Assembly (NCBI GenBank): GCA_013329855.1
Contig: DUJI01000093.1
Span: 1-6,079 of the forward strand
Source of the DNA: Thermoplasmata archaeon
Lineage (GTDB): Archaea > Thermoplasmatota > Thermoplasmata > RBG-16-68-12
Direction of reading: 5' to 3'
DNA length: 6,079 nt
In this document: positions 1 to 5,649 of the stretch, piece by piece
Layout of the letters: each line of letters starts with the position of its first letter
Numbering within the stretch: the first letter of the stretch is position 1
The notes under the pieces: model-generated
The model's input: the letters and a program-made list of their open reading frames with translations, nothing else
What the model was told of the DNA's origin: nothing
Database searches by the model: none
Program-made: the position numbers and the translations under genes

Positions 1-18
1 CTCCTGGACCATGGTCAT
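1..18 (-). CDS. Possible 5' end of a divergent gene, truncated by the window edge
   Basis: On the minus strand an ATG at 18-16 opens a frame reading M-T-M-V-Q-E before the window ends. A Shine-Dalgarno-like GGGGAGG (36-30, minus) lies 11 nt upstream, and a TATA-like TTATAC (70-65, minus) lies further up at a distance that would give a leader of about 24 nt. A second ATG at 12-10 is an alternative start. Six codons say nothing about the product. Its interest is position: it would be transcribed divergently from the metal-sensing Lrp-TRASH regulator, and regulators of that kind often control a neighbouring metal transporter or chaperone. The existence of the gene is inferred from signals alone. 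Confidence 0.3.
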
Positions 19-64
19 GGCCGTGACCGCCTCCCCACGGGGATTCTCTCACTTCCGACCCGTC

Positions 65-70
65 GTATAA
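65..70 (-). promoter_or_regulatory. TATA-like box for the left-edge divergent gene
   Basis: TTATAC on the minus strand is the most AT-rich hexamer in the left spacer. Transcription starting about 25 nt downstream would leave a short leader containing the GGGGAGG at 36-30. Read on the plus strand the same bases give GTATAA, which is about 60 nt from the ATG at 128 and so fits that gene less well than the box at 97-104. Confidence 0.3.
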
Positions 71-96
71 GATTGTGCGGCTCGGGCGCGAAGGAA

Positions 97-104
97 CTTT
101 AAGG
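97..104 (+). promoter_or_regulatory. TATA-like box of the Lrp-TRASH gene, leaderless spacing
   Basis: CTTTAAGG is preceded by the purine-rich GAAGGAA (90-96), which could serve as a TFB recognition element. The centre of the box is about 28 nt before the ATG at 128, so transcription would begin at or next to the start codon. No Shine-Dalgarno sequence is seen just upstream of that ATG, which agrees with a leaderless transcript. Confidence 0.5.
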
Positions 105-127
105 TTGTCCTCACGCATCCCGCAGCA

Positions 128-739
128 ATGGACCTCGACGCGACCGACTCGGCCATCCTGCATTGTCTCCAGGACGACGGCCGCGCCTCCCTCCGGGCCA
201 TCGCGAAGAAGATCGGCGTGAGCGTGCCCACGGTGAGTTCGCGGCTCAAGAACCTGGAGCAACTCGGGATCGTCCGCGGCTACCGCGTCCTCCTGGACCC
301 GGACCGGCTCGAAGCAACCGGTGTGGCCCTGGTGGTGAAGACGAAGCCCCGGACCGCGGACGACGTGGCGCAGCGCCTCGCTGCGCGGGACTGGGCCCGG
401 CGCATCCTGCTCGGCCGGCCCGGATGGATCCTGGTCGACGTCAGTCTCGCACACCGAGAGGACCTGGACCTCATCCTAGCCGAAGTGACCTCGATGCCCG
501 ACGTCGCGGGCGTGCAGGAGTACGTCGGCCTGAGGACGCTCAAGGACGAGCCTCCGATCCTCCCCCGCGACCGCCTGAGGGCGAACGTCCCCTGCTTCGA
601 ATGCAGAGGACCCATCCTCGGCGAGCCCGTCAAGGCGCGGCTTGATGGCCGCTACCACTATTTCTGCTGTCACACCTGCGAGCGGCTGTACCTCGAGAAA
701 TACCGTCGGATCAGGGCCGCGGCACGCAAGCGCACTTAA
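128..739 (+). CDS. Lrp/AsnC-family transcriptional regulator with C-terminal TRASH metal-binding domain
   Basis: This 203-residue protein has the Lrp/AsnC plan. An N-terminal winged HTH (about residues 2-60) begins with the typical LDATDSAIL...GRASLRAIAKKIGVS pattern, and the recognition helix is near S32-L43. An alpha/beta effector-like region (about 64-140) follows. The C-terminal tail is a TRASH domain: C156-x2-C159, then C180, C181 and C184 in HYFCCHTCERLY, so C159-x20-C180-x3-C184 fits the published TRASH spacing. TRASH domains bind metal, and archaeal HTH-TRASH proteins such as Halobacterium VNG1179C and Sulfolobus CopT/CopR act in copper response. The likely role is cytoplasmic DNA binding controlled by copper or a similar thiophilic metal; the metal is inferred. 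The ATG is supported by a TATA-like box about 28 nt upstream. The next gene begins 55 nt after the stop. Confidence 0.9.
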   Translation: MDLDATDSAILHCLQDDGRASLRAIAKKIGVSVPTVSSRLKNLEQLGIVRGYRVLLDPDRLEATGVALVVKTKPRTADDVAQRLAARDWARRILLGRPGWILVDVSLAHREDLDLILAEVTSMPDVAGVQEYVGLRTLKDEPPILPRDRLRANVPCFECRGPILGEPVKARLDGRYHYFCCHTCERLYLEKYRRIRAAARKRT

Positions 740-765
740 ACCTGTCGTGTAGCATCTCGCAAGGG

Positions 766-772
766 ACTTAGG
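766..772 (+). promoter_or_regulatory. Weak TATA-like box of the DoxX gene, leaderless spacing
   Basis: ACTTAGG after the purine run AAGGG (761-765) is centred about 26 nt before the ATG at 795, matching the spacing seen for the Lrp-TRASH and XRE regulator genes. A better TATA match, CTTAAA at 735-740, overlaps the stop codon of the upstream gene and would give a leader of about 30 nt. Either, or cotranscription from the upstream gene, is possible. Confidence 0.35.
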
Positions 773-794
773 TGACCTTCGTCTCGCGGGAAAC

Positions 795-1199
795 ATGAGC
801 GCGTTCGGGTTCCTCGACTCGACGGACGTCGCCTCGCTCGTGCTGCGGCTGTTCATCGGCATCCTGTTCGTCGTCCACGGATGGGCCAAGATCAGGAACC
901 CCAAGCAGGCCGCGGCCTGGGTGAAGAGCACGGGCTGGGCGTGGGCTGCGGGCTTCGCGTACGCGTTCACGTTCCTCGAGTTCTTCGGCGGAATCGCCCT
1001 GGTCATCGGTTTCCTCACCCGGATTGTGGCGATCCTCTTCGTCCTCCAGATGATCGCGACGACCGTCTTCGCGCGGGCCAAGTTGGGCAAGAAGCTCATG
1101 GGCGGCTGGGAGACGGACCTGCTGTTCCTCGTCGGAGCCCTCGCCCTGGTCTTCCTGGGTGCGGGCGCGTGGTCCGTGGACGCCCTCCTGGGCCTCTAG
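795..1199 (+). CDS. DoxX-family small integral membrane protein
   Basis: This 134-residue hydrophobic protein has four predicted membrane helices at about residues 12-31, 49-72, 74-92 and 108-126. After helix 1 comes the HGWAKI segment (H28-K32), matching the HGxxK pattern typical of the DoxX/DoxD-like family, followed by a short amphipathic stretch. F63-F64-G65-G66 in helix 2 and the GWETD segment before helix 4 are also family-like, and the length is normal for DoxX. The founding member is a subunit of the Acidianus thiosulfate:quinone oxidoreductase, but most homologues have no assigned reaction and several are linked to redox or thiol stress, so only a membrane redox-associated role can be suggested. 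It lies 55 nt after the TRASH regulator on the same strand and could be cotranscribed with it or regulated by it. The ATG is the first start in frame near a plausible promoter. Confidence 0.85.
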   Translation: MSAFGFLDSTDVASLVLRLFIGILFVVHGWAKIRNPKQAAAWVKSTGWAWAAGFAYAFTFLEFFGGIALVIGFLTRIVAILFVLQMIATTVFARAKLGKKLMGGWETDLLFLVGALALVFLGAGAWSVDALLGL

Positions 1200-1357
1200 G
1201 CTGGTCGGCCCCGACATCGTGGTGGACCGTACCCATTGAATGTACACAGCCTTCTTACGCCGGGCTCCGGCTCGTCCGCCGAGCCTGAACCTGCCTCCGA
1301 CCCGTTTCCCTCGGGGAGATGTGGAGGACTGCGCAGCGCGGCCCCGGACCCGCGACC
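1200..1357 (+). other. Intergenic spacer, DoxX to radical SAM gene
   Basis: This 158-base gap holds no convincing gene. GGCTCG (1269-1274) and CGAGCC (1280-1285) can form a six-base stem with a five-base loop, but no T-run follows, so it is not a clear archaeal terminator. TATA-like candidates are poor: TTCTTACG near 1252 is the best and would give a leader of about 80 nt. The radical SAM gene may therefore depend on a weak promoter here or on readthrough from the DoxX gene. Confidence 0.4.
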
Positions 1358-2776
1358 ATGAGAATCCTCCTGTCCACGCCTCCGGGCAAGACGACGGAGT
1401 TGTGGCCACCGCTGGGACTGCTCTACATCGCGTCCGCCCTCCGCGCACGCGGACGGAACGACGTCCAGGTGCTGGACGCGTTCTGCCGCAACCTGAGTGC
1501 GGAGGACCTCGTGGCGCATGTCGTGCGGGCGCGGCCCGACGTGTTCGGCATCAACTGCTCCACCCACACGTTCCTCAGTGCCATCGGCGCGGTGGAGAAG
1601 ATCCACGACGCCCTACCGGAGACCGCCCTGGTCATGGGGGGCTACCACTCCACGTTCGCCGCGGACAAGATCCTGCGCGATTACCCCTTCGTCGACTACG
1701 TGATCAAAGGGGAGGCGGAGCGGGCGTTTCCCGACCTGCTCGACCGCCTCGAGGCCGGGAAGGAGCCTTCGGACGTCGAGGGAATCAGCTACCGCGGCAA
1801 CGGGGCCGTGGCGGGCTGCCCCCTCGCCGTGATCCGCGACCTCGACGGGCTGCCCTTCCCGGACCGTACCATGCTCGGCGACCTGAAGTATGGATACTTC
1901 CATCAGAACATCCGCCTGACGTTCGGCAAGTTCACGACCATCGTGACCTCCCGCGGCTGCCCCTTCGCCTGCACGTACTGCTCCTGCGCGGCGTTCTCCC
2001 AGCGACGCTGGCGCGCCCGGAGCGCGAGCAACGTGGTGGACGAGCTGGAGGGGCTGCACCAGGACGGCTACGAGAACGTTGTCTTCGTGGACGACAACTT
2101 CACGCTGAAGAAGAGTCGGGTCACGGAGATCTGCGAGCAAATCCGCGAGCGCAAGATCCACATGCGGTTCTACTGCGAGGGACGTGTGGACAACGCGCCG
2201 TACGAGCTCCTGCGCACGATGAAGCGGGCGGGCTTCGAGGTGATCTATTTAGGTGTGGAGAGCCCGTCCCGCCACGTCCTCGAGTACTACCGGAAGGAGA
2301 TCACGGCGCCGGAGGCCGAGCAGGCGGTAGCGGATGCCAAGCGCGCGGGCATGATCGTCGTCACCTCGTTCATCATCGGCGCGCCCGTCGAAGCGCCGGC
2401 GGACATCCAACGCACGATCGACTTCATCCGCACCCTGCGGCCCCACGCCGTCCAGGTGAACATCCTGGACTGCCTCATCGGCACGCCAATCTGGGACGAC
2501 CTCGTCCGCGACGGCATCGTGGGGGCGGACGACTGGAAGCGGAACCACCGGATCTGGGAGTACCGCGAGAACGGGCTCACGCAAGCCACGCTCGGCAAAC
2601 TGTCGGAGGAGGCATACGCCGCCCACATCCAGGGGTGGAAGGGGGCAGGCGGCCTCAAGGACTTCGTGCGGATGATGGGCGTCAACCGCACGGGACGGAA
2701 GGTCGTCTTGGGCAACCTGTTCAACCCCGATGTCCGGCGCCGGATCAGCGAGGGGTTCCAGGCGGCCACGACCTGA
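1358..2776 (+). CDS. B12-binding-domain radical SAM protein (BchE-like), function unassigned
   Basis: The protein has 472 residues. Residues 1-130 form a Rossmann-like B12-binding domain: MRILLSTPPG, then PPLGLLYIASALR, GGYH at 94-97 and GEAE at 118-121. The cobalt-ligand motif DxHxxG is not present; the matching segment reads D40-A-F-C-R-N45, so base-off B12 binding by the usual histidine is unlikely, as in many members of this class. The radical SAM core follows with C201-x3-C205-x2-C208 for the 4Fe-4S cluster, the FVDDNF strand and the GVESP SAM-contact motif. The C-terminal region (about 400-472) has no further cysteine cluster, which argues against tetraether synthase (Tes), known to carry extra clusters. 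Relatives modify lipids, pigments, antibiotics or other metabolites by methylation, cyclisation or carbon-carbon bond formation. An ATG at 1319 would add 13 residues; 1358 is preferred because the protein then begins directly with the domain's first strand. The MFS gene follows closely. Confidence 0.88.
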   Translation: MRILLSTPPGKTTELWPPLGLLYIASALRARGRNDVQVLDAFCRNLSAEDLVAHVVRARPDVFGINCSTHTFLSAIGAVEKIHDALPETALVMGGYHSTFAADKILRDYPFVDYVIKGEAERAFPDLLDRLEAGKEPSDVEGISYRGNGAVAGCPLAVIRDLDGLPFPDRTMLGDLKYGYFHQNIRLTFGKFTTIVTSRGCPFACTYCSCAAFSQRRWRARSASNVVDELEGLHQDGYENVVFVDDNFTLKKSRVTEICEQIRERKIHMRFYCEGRVDNAPYELLRTMKRAGFEVIYLGVESPSRHVLEYYRKEITAPEAEQAVADAKRAGMIVVTSFIIGAPVEAPADIQRTIDFIRTLRPHAVQVNILDCLIGTPIWDDLVRDGIVGADDWKRNHRIWEYRENGLTQATLGKLSEEAYAAHIQGWKGAGGLKDFVRMMGVNRTGRKVVLGNLFNPDVRRRISEGFQAATT

Positions 2777-2796
2777 CCGCGAGGGGACGACAAACG

Positions 2797-2806
2797 CTGA
2801 TAAGGA
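2797..2806 (+). promoter_or_regulatory. Weak TATA-like element before the MFS gene
   Basis: CTGATAAGGA lies in the short gap after the radical SAM stop. Its centre is about 31 nt before the GTG at 2833, slightly further than the 26-28 nt of the other leaderless candidates in this window. It could give the transporter its own promoter, but the short gap also allows cotranscription with the radical SAM gene. Confidence 0.25.
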
Positions 2807-2832
2807 AGCGCCGCGAGTGGGTGCGCGGTCCC

Positions 2833-4077
2833 GTGTCCGAACTCACCCGAGCCGCCCGGTTCCGGGCCCTCGCCTTCACCTCCCTCGCCCACGCCACGAA
2901 CGACGGCATGAACATCTACGTCTCCTTCGCGGCGGACTTCCTGGCGACCGCGCGCGGCGTTCCGCCGCCCGTGACCACGGCGATGCTTGTCCTCTTCAAC
3001 GCCGCCTCCGTGGTCCTGAGCCTCTTCGTGGGTCGATGGTCCGACCGCAGCGGACGCGCGGGTTGGCTCATCAGCTTGGGCGTGGCGCTCCTGTCGTTCG
3101 GCCTCGGGGGGTTCTACCTCGCCCTCGTATACGCGGACGGCGTGGCGTTGCTCGTCGCCGTGCTGGCCTCGGCCGCCGTGGCGGGATTCGGGACCGCCTT
3201 CTACCATCCCCTGGGCGCGACGATCCTGCAGGCGAGCTTCCAGGACGCCACGCGCGGTCGCGCGCTCGGGGCCAACGGGTCCATCGGGAGCGTGGGCCGC
3301 GCCGCGTATCCGACCCTCTTCTTCCTGGTCCCCGCCCTCGCCACGATCTACGATCCCTTCGCCGTCTTCGCGGCGATCGGCTTGGTCGTGGCCGCGATTC
3401 TCTGGTTCGGCCTCAGGGACTGGCGAGCGCCCGCGCCGCCGAAGCCCGCGAACGGGCTCCCGGCGAACGGCGGCCAACGCGGCCTCCGCAGCGCCGCGAC
3501 AAGGGGAGCCGTCCTTCTCACGTCCGTGGTCTTCATCCGATCCATGGCGACCCAGGGGATCGTCTCGTGGCTCCCCGTCTACATCACCCTCCAGAAGGGC
3601 GCAGGGCTCGGAGCCAGCCTGGGCCTTGTCATGTCGACGATGTACCTCGCGGCCATCCCCGGGCAGCCCATGTTCGGCTGGCTCGTGGACCATTTTGACC
3701 GGCGGATCATCCTGGGACTGAGCTCCCTGGGTTCGGGCCTGGCCATCCTCGCCTACCTGTTCTCGGGAGGTTGGGTCTCCGTGCTGTGGCTCATGCTCTT
3801 CGGGCTCTTCACGTTCAGCGGCTTCCCGCTCTTCCTGTCCCTGGCCGCGGACTACGTCCCCCGCGAGGCGGCCTCCATGGGGAACGCGCTCGTGTGGGGC
3901 CTCGGGGCCTCGGGCGGCAGCCTGTTCGGCCCGCTCCTCGCCGGAGCGATCATCGTGGCCGACTACGCGCTGCTCGGCGACGCCTTCGAGGTGTTGGCCG
4001 CGGTCGCCCTGGTCTCCGCGGTGGGCACGATCCTCCTGCCCCGGGTGGCGAAGGGCGGCGCACCCGTGCTCCCCTGA
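2833..4077 (+). CDS. Major facilitator superfamily transporter, fosmidomycin-resistance (Fsr)-like
   Basis: With the GTG start at 2833 the protein has 414 residues and about 12 membrane helices in two six-helix halves, joined by a polar, Pro/Gly/Arg-rich loop at about 196-225. Helix 1 carries LAHATNDG (18-25), matching the H-x-x-N-D pattern of the Fsr branch, and helix 4 carries FYHP (123-126), also typical of that branch. MFS motif A is clear at G67-RWSDRSGR75, with a degenerate copy in the second half at G282-WLVDHFDRR. The family uses the proton gradient to export drugs or small metabolites; the substrate is unknown. The start is uncertain: a GTG at 2821 would add four residues, and the frame stays open far upstream inside the radical SAM gene, but that part is arginine/proline-rich and not protein-like. 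It converges on the minus-strand oxidoreductase. Confidence 0.87.
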   Translation: MSELTRAARFRALAFTSLAHATNDGMNIYVSFAADFLATARGVPPPVTTAMLVLFNAASVVLSLFVGRWSDRSGRAGWLISLGVALLSFGLGGFYLALVYADGVALLVAVLASAAVAGFGTAFYHPLGATILQASFQDATRGRALGANGSIGSVGRAAYPTLFFLVPALATIYDPFAVFAAIGLVVAAILWFGLRDWRAPAPPKPANGLPANGGQRGLRSAATRGAVLLTSVVFIRSMATQGIVSWLPVYITLQKGAGLGASLGLVMSTMYLAAIPGQPMFGWLVDHFDRRIILGLSSLGSGLAILAYLFSGGWVSVLWLMLFGLFTFSGFPLFLSLAADYVPREAASMGNALVWGLGASGGSLFGPLLAGAIIVADYALLGDAFEVLAAVALVSAVGTILLPRVAKGGAPVLP

Positions 4078-4084
4078 CGACCTG

Positions 4085-4098
4085 CGGCGCGTGCGCCG
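4085..4098. terminator. GC-rich hairpin in the convergent gap
   Basis: CGGCGC (4085-4090) and GCGCCG (4093-4098) are perfect inverted arms around GT, forming a stem of five base pairs with a four-base loop. The element lies in the 27 bases between the stop codons of the MFS gene (plus) and the oxidoreductase gene (minus), so it could limit readthrough from both sides. No T-run follows on either strand, and archaeal termination relies mainly on U-tracts, so a terminator role is only tentative. Confidence 0.35.
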
Positions 4099-4104
4099 GA
4101 CGGC

Positions 4105-4773
4105 TCACGTGTACATCGACGGACCCGTGTCCGCCCCGAGGCGCCGCAGCTGCTCCACGAAGGCGGGTTCCGGAAGACCGCCCTCGAACTCCACCTCCCC
4201 CTCGTTCACGATGATCTTCGGGACGCCCATGACGCGATACTTCATCGCGAGGTGGGGGAACTCGTTCGCGGAGACCATGTCCGCCGTGACCAGGTCGCTC
4301 AGGAACGCGAGCTTGTGGGCCATGCGCACCGCGCGAGGGCAGTACGGGCAGGTGGGGGTCACGAACACCTGGATGTGGACCGGTTTCCGGAGGGACGCGA
4401 GCCATGCCTTCGTGTCCGCGGAAACGTCCACCGTGGTCCGGGACGCGTCGATGAGGTCCTCGAGGAACGCCGAGAACTCGTAGCCCGAGGGGACGCCGAA
4501 GTACCGCACGTGGAAGGCCTTCGAGCCCTCGACCACGATGGCCGGGATCTTGTCCACGCCGAGGCGCTTGGCCTCCCCTTCTCCCTCCTTGAATTCATAC
4601 ACCACGACGTTCAGCTTGGGCGTGAGGGTCCGGAGCTCCTCCAGGAGCTCGTGGGTCACCTTGCAGGAATCGCACTCGAACTCCTGGGTGAAGTAGTGGA
4701 GCGTGACCGGCGTCTCCATCTTCCCCAGGATCTCCTTCACCCGCGCACGATCCCGATCCGACAACAGAGCCAT
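4105..4773 (-). CDS. pdo: Protein disulfide oxidoreductase (PDO), two thioredoxin/glutaredoxin-fold units
   Basis: The protein has 222 residues, close to the roughly 226 of Pyrococcus furiosus PDO. It consists of two thioredoxin-fold halves. The N-terminal unit has C34-D-S-C37 after the YFTQEFE strand and a cis-proline at P77 in KIPAIVV. The C-terminal unit has C142-P-Y-C145 in VTPTCPYC and a cis-proline at P185 in GVPKIIV. The C-terminal centre is the classic glutaredoxin-type CPYC used for redox catalysis; the N-terminal CDSC is less standard. The family forms, reduces or isomerises protein disulfides in the archaeal cytoplasm, often with a thioredoxin-reductase-like partner, which is not seen here. 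No signal peptide is present. The ATG at 4773 is favoured by a Shine-Dalgarno GGGAGG nine bases upstream; a longer in-frame extension back to 5166 would run antisense into the regulator gene and is rejected. The gene is divergent from the XRE regulator. Confidence 0.92.
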   Translation of the reverse strand: MALLSDRDRARVKEILGKMETPVTLHYFTQEFECDSCKVTHELLEELRTLTPKLNVVVYEFKEGEGEAKRLGVDKIPAIVVEGSKAFHVRYFGVPSGYEFSAFLEDLIDASRTTVDVSADTKAWLASLRKPVHIQVFVTPTCPYCPRAVRMAHKLAFLSDLVTADMVSANEFPHLAMKYRVMGVPKIIVNEGEVEFEGGLPEPAFVEQLRRLGADTGPSMYT

Positions 4774-4782
4774 GGTCAATCG

Positions 4783-4788
4783 CCTCCC
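4783..4788 (-). promoter_or_regulatory. Ribosome binding site of the PDO gene
   Basis: GGGAGG on the minus strand (4788-4783) is separated by nine bases from the ATG at 4773. It settles the start of the oxidoreductase and shows that this transcript has a leader, unlike the apparently leaderless plus-strand genes. Confidence 0.7.
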
Positions 4789-4832
4789 GTCACTGCGCCG
4801 TCCGCGTCGCCTCAACCTTGGAAGGAGGAACG

Positions 4833-4838
4833 ACATAA
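4833..4838 (-). promoter_or_regulatory. TATA-like box of the PDO gene
   Basis: TTATGT on the minus strand is the most AT-rich site upstream of the oxidoreductase. A transcript starting about 25 nt downstream, near 4809, would have a leader of about 35 nt that contains the GGGAGG ribosome binding site. The match to the archaeal consensus is moderate. Confidence 0.4.
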
Positions 4839-4940
4839 CGCATGGCCGACCCGCCCCATAGGACTTGCGGCGGATCCCGCAGGAGCCGCCGGGCGTGCGA
4901 AGAGGATATTCGTCGCACGCCGATGGAGGTTTCGACACGC

Positions 4941-4948
4941 TTATATAG
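4941..4948 (+). promoter_or_regulatory. Strong archaeal TATA box of the regulator/HMG-CoA synthase operon
   Basis: TTATATAG is the best TATA match in the window and stands out against the GC-rich surroundings. Its centre is about 27 nt before the GTG at 4972, so the transcript should begin at or within a base or two of that codon. No Shine-Dalgarno sequence lies between, which supports leaderless initiation on GTG. Confidence 0.75.
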
Positions 4949-4964
4949 GACTCGGAGTCTCGGA
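4949..4964 (+). promoter_or_regulatory. Candidate operator: palindrome and direct repeat between TATA box and start
   Basis: GACTC-G-GAGTC (4949-4959) is a perfect 11-base inverted repeat that starts directly after the TATA box. It overlaps a direct repeat, CTCGGA at 4951-4956 and again at 4959-4964. This spot, between TATA box and transcription start, is where archaeal repressors often bind to block recruitment of RNA polymerase. The gene it precedes encodes an HTH protein, so autoregulation is the simplest reading. No second copy is visible elsewhere in the spacer, and short repeats can arise by chance. Confidence 0.35.
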
Positions 4965-4971
4965 CGAACCC

Positions 4972-5649
4972 GTGCAACTTCCCCTCCGCGAGAAGATCGC
5001 CGGGGAGATCGTCCTCTCCGAGTCCCCGGGCAAGACCATGCGCAAGTGGCGCGAGGAGCTCCACATCTCCCAGACGGAGCTTGCGAGGCACATGCGCGTG
5101 AGCCCGAGCGTGATCAGCGACTACGAGGCGGGGCGCCGGACGTCGCCCGGGATCAAGACGATCCACCGCCTCGTGGACGCGTTCCTGGAGATCGACGTGC
5201 GGTCCGGCCGGCGGCTCTCACGGCGGTTCGAGGCGTACGACGACGTGATCCCCGCGTTGAGGGACTGGCCCGTGGGCATGCGCGCATCGGACTTCCTCCG
5301 CAAAATCGAGGGAAAGCTCTTGACGAGCGGGCTGAACTCGCGGCGCCTCGTCAACGGATACACGGTCATCGACTCCATCAAGGCCATCACGACCCTGGAC
5401 GCGAACGACTACCTGAAGATTTACGGGACCACGTCGGAGCGCGCCCTCCTCTTCACGGGGGTCAAGTACGGGCGGTCGCCCATGATCGCGGTGAAGGCGC
5501 ATCCGCTCAAGCCGGCCATGGTCGTCTACGTGCAGCCGGAGAGCGTCGACGAGCTGGCGGTCAAGCTCGCGGAGCTGGAGAACATCCTGCTCGCGCGGAC
5601 GGAGCTGCCTCAGGATGAACTGATCCAACGGCTGGAGCGATTGGGATGA
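4972..5649 (+). CDS. XRE-family HTH transcriptional regulator, HMG-CoA synthase-linked
   Basis: The protein has 225 residues. An XRE/Cro-cI HTH spans about residues 22-74: [19 protein letters not shown], then [14 protein letters not shown] (43-56) containing the recognition helix, then [12 protein letters not shown] basic segment (SGRRLSRRF) follows. The C-terminal region (about 110-225) is mixed alpha/beta, contains a [11 protein letters not shown] stretch, and ends in a charged helix; I do not recognise a named ligand domain, though it could sense a metabolite or form dimers. In many archaea an HTH gene of this type lies directly before HMG-CoA synthase. Here the last codons overlap the next gene's ATG as ATGA, so the two are translationally coupled. 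The start is GTG 4972: no ATG or GTG lies in frame between the divergent PDO start and this codon, and a strong TATA box lies 27 nt upstream. Its target and effector are unproven; mevalonate-pathway control is inferred from linkage. Confidence 0.88.
   Translation: MQLPLREKIAGEIVLSESPGKTMRKWREELHISQTELARHMRVSPSVISDYEAGRRTSPGIKTIHRLVDAFLEIDVRSGRRLSRRFEAYDDVIPALRDWPVGMRASDFLRKIEGKLLTSGLNSRRLVNGYTVIDSIKAITTLDANDYLKIYGTTSERALLFTGVKYGRSPMIAVKAHPLKPAMVVYVQPESVDELAVKLAELENILLARTELPQDELIQRLERLG

Noticed and set aside
1269..1285. Inverted repeat GGCTCG/CGAGCC as a terminator after the DoxX gene
   Set aside because: The six-base stem has no T-run, and such repeats are expected by chance in sequence this GC-rich.
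1358..2776. Radical SAM protein as tetraether synthase (Tes) or a GDGT ring synthase
   Set aside because: The lipid link is tempting beside mevalonate genes, but no extra C-terminal cysteine clusters are visible and the domain plan is generic; HMG-CoA synthase is nearly 3 kb away across a strand switch.
2287..3693. Long minus-strand open frame (468 codons) opposite the radical SAM and MFS genes
   Set aside because: It is rich in Arg, Gly and Glu, has no recognisable domain and spans two well-supported plus-strand genes and their gap. It is an artefact of high GC.
4252..4971. Upstream extension of the XRE regulator to a 465-residue frame
   Set aside because: It would run antisense through the PDO gene. 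The leaderless GTG at 4972 is supported by the strong TATA box.
4774..5166. N-terminal extension of the PDO protein to a total of 353 residues
   Set aside because: The added part is low-complexity and antisense to the regulator's promoter and coding region. The ATG at 4773 has a good ribosome binding site and gives the family's normal length.
4842..5618. Plus-strand ATG at 4842 preceded by GGAGG (4824-4828), opening a 258-codon frame
   Set aside because: The translation is Arg/Pro-rich and runs out of frame over the XRE regulator, which has a clear HTH and its own TATA box. The spacing of 13 bases is also long.
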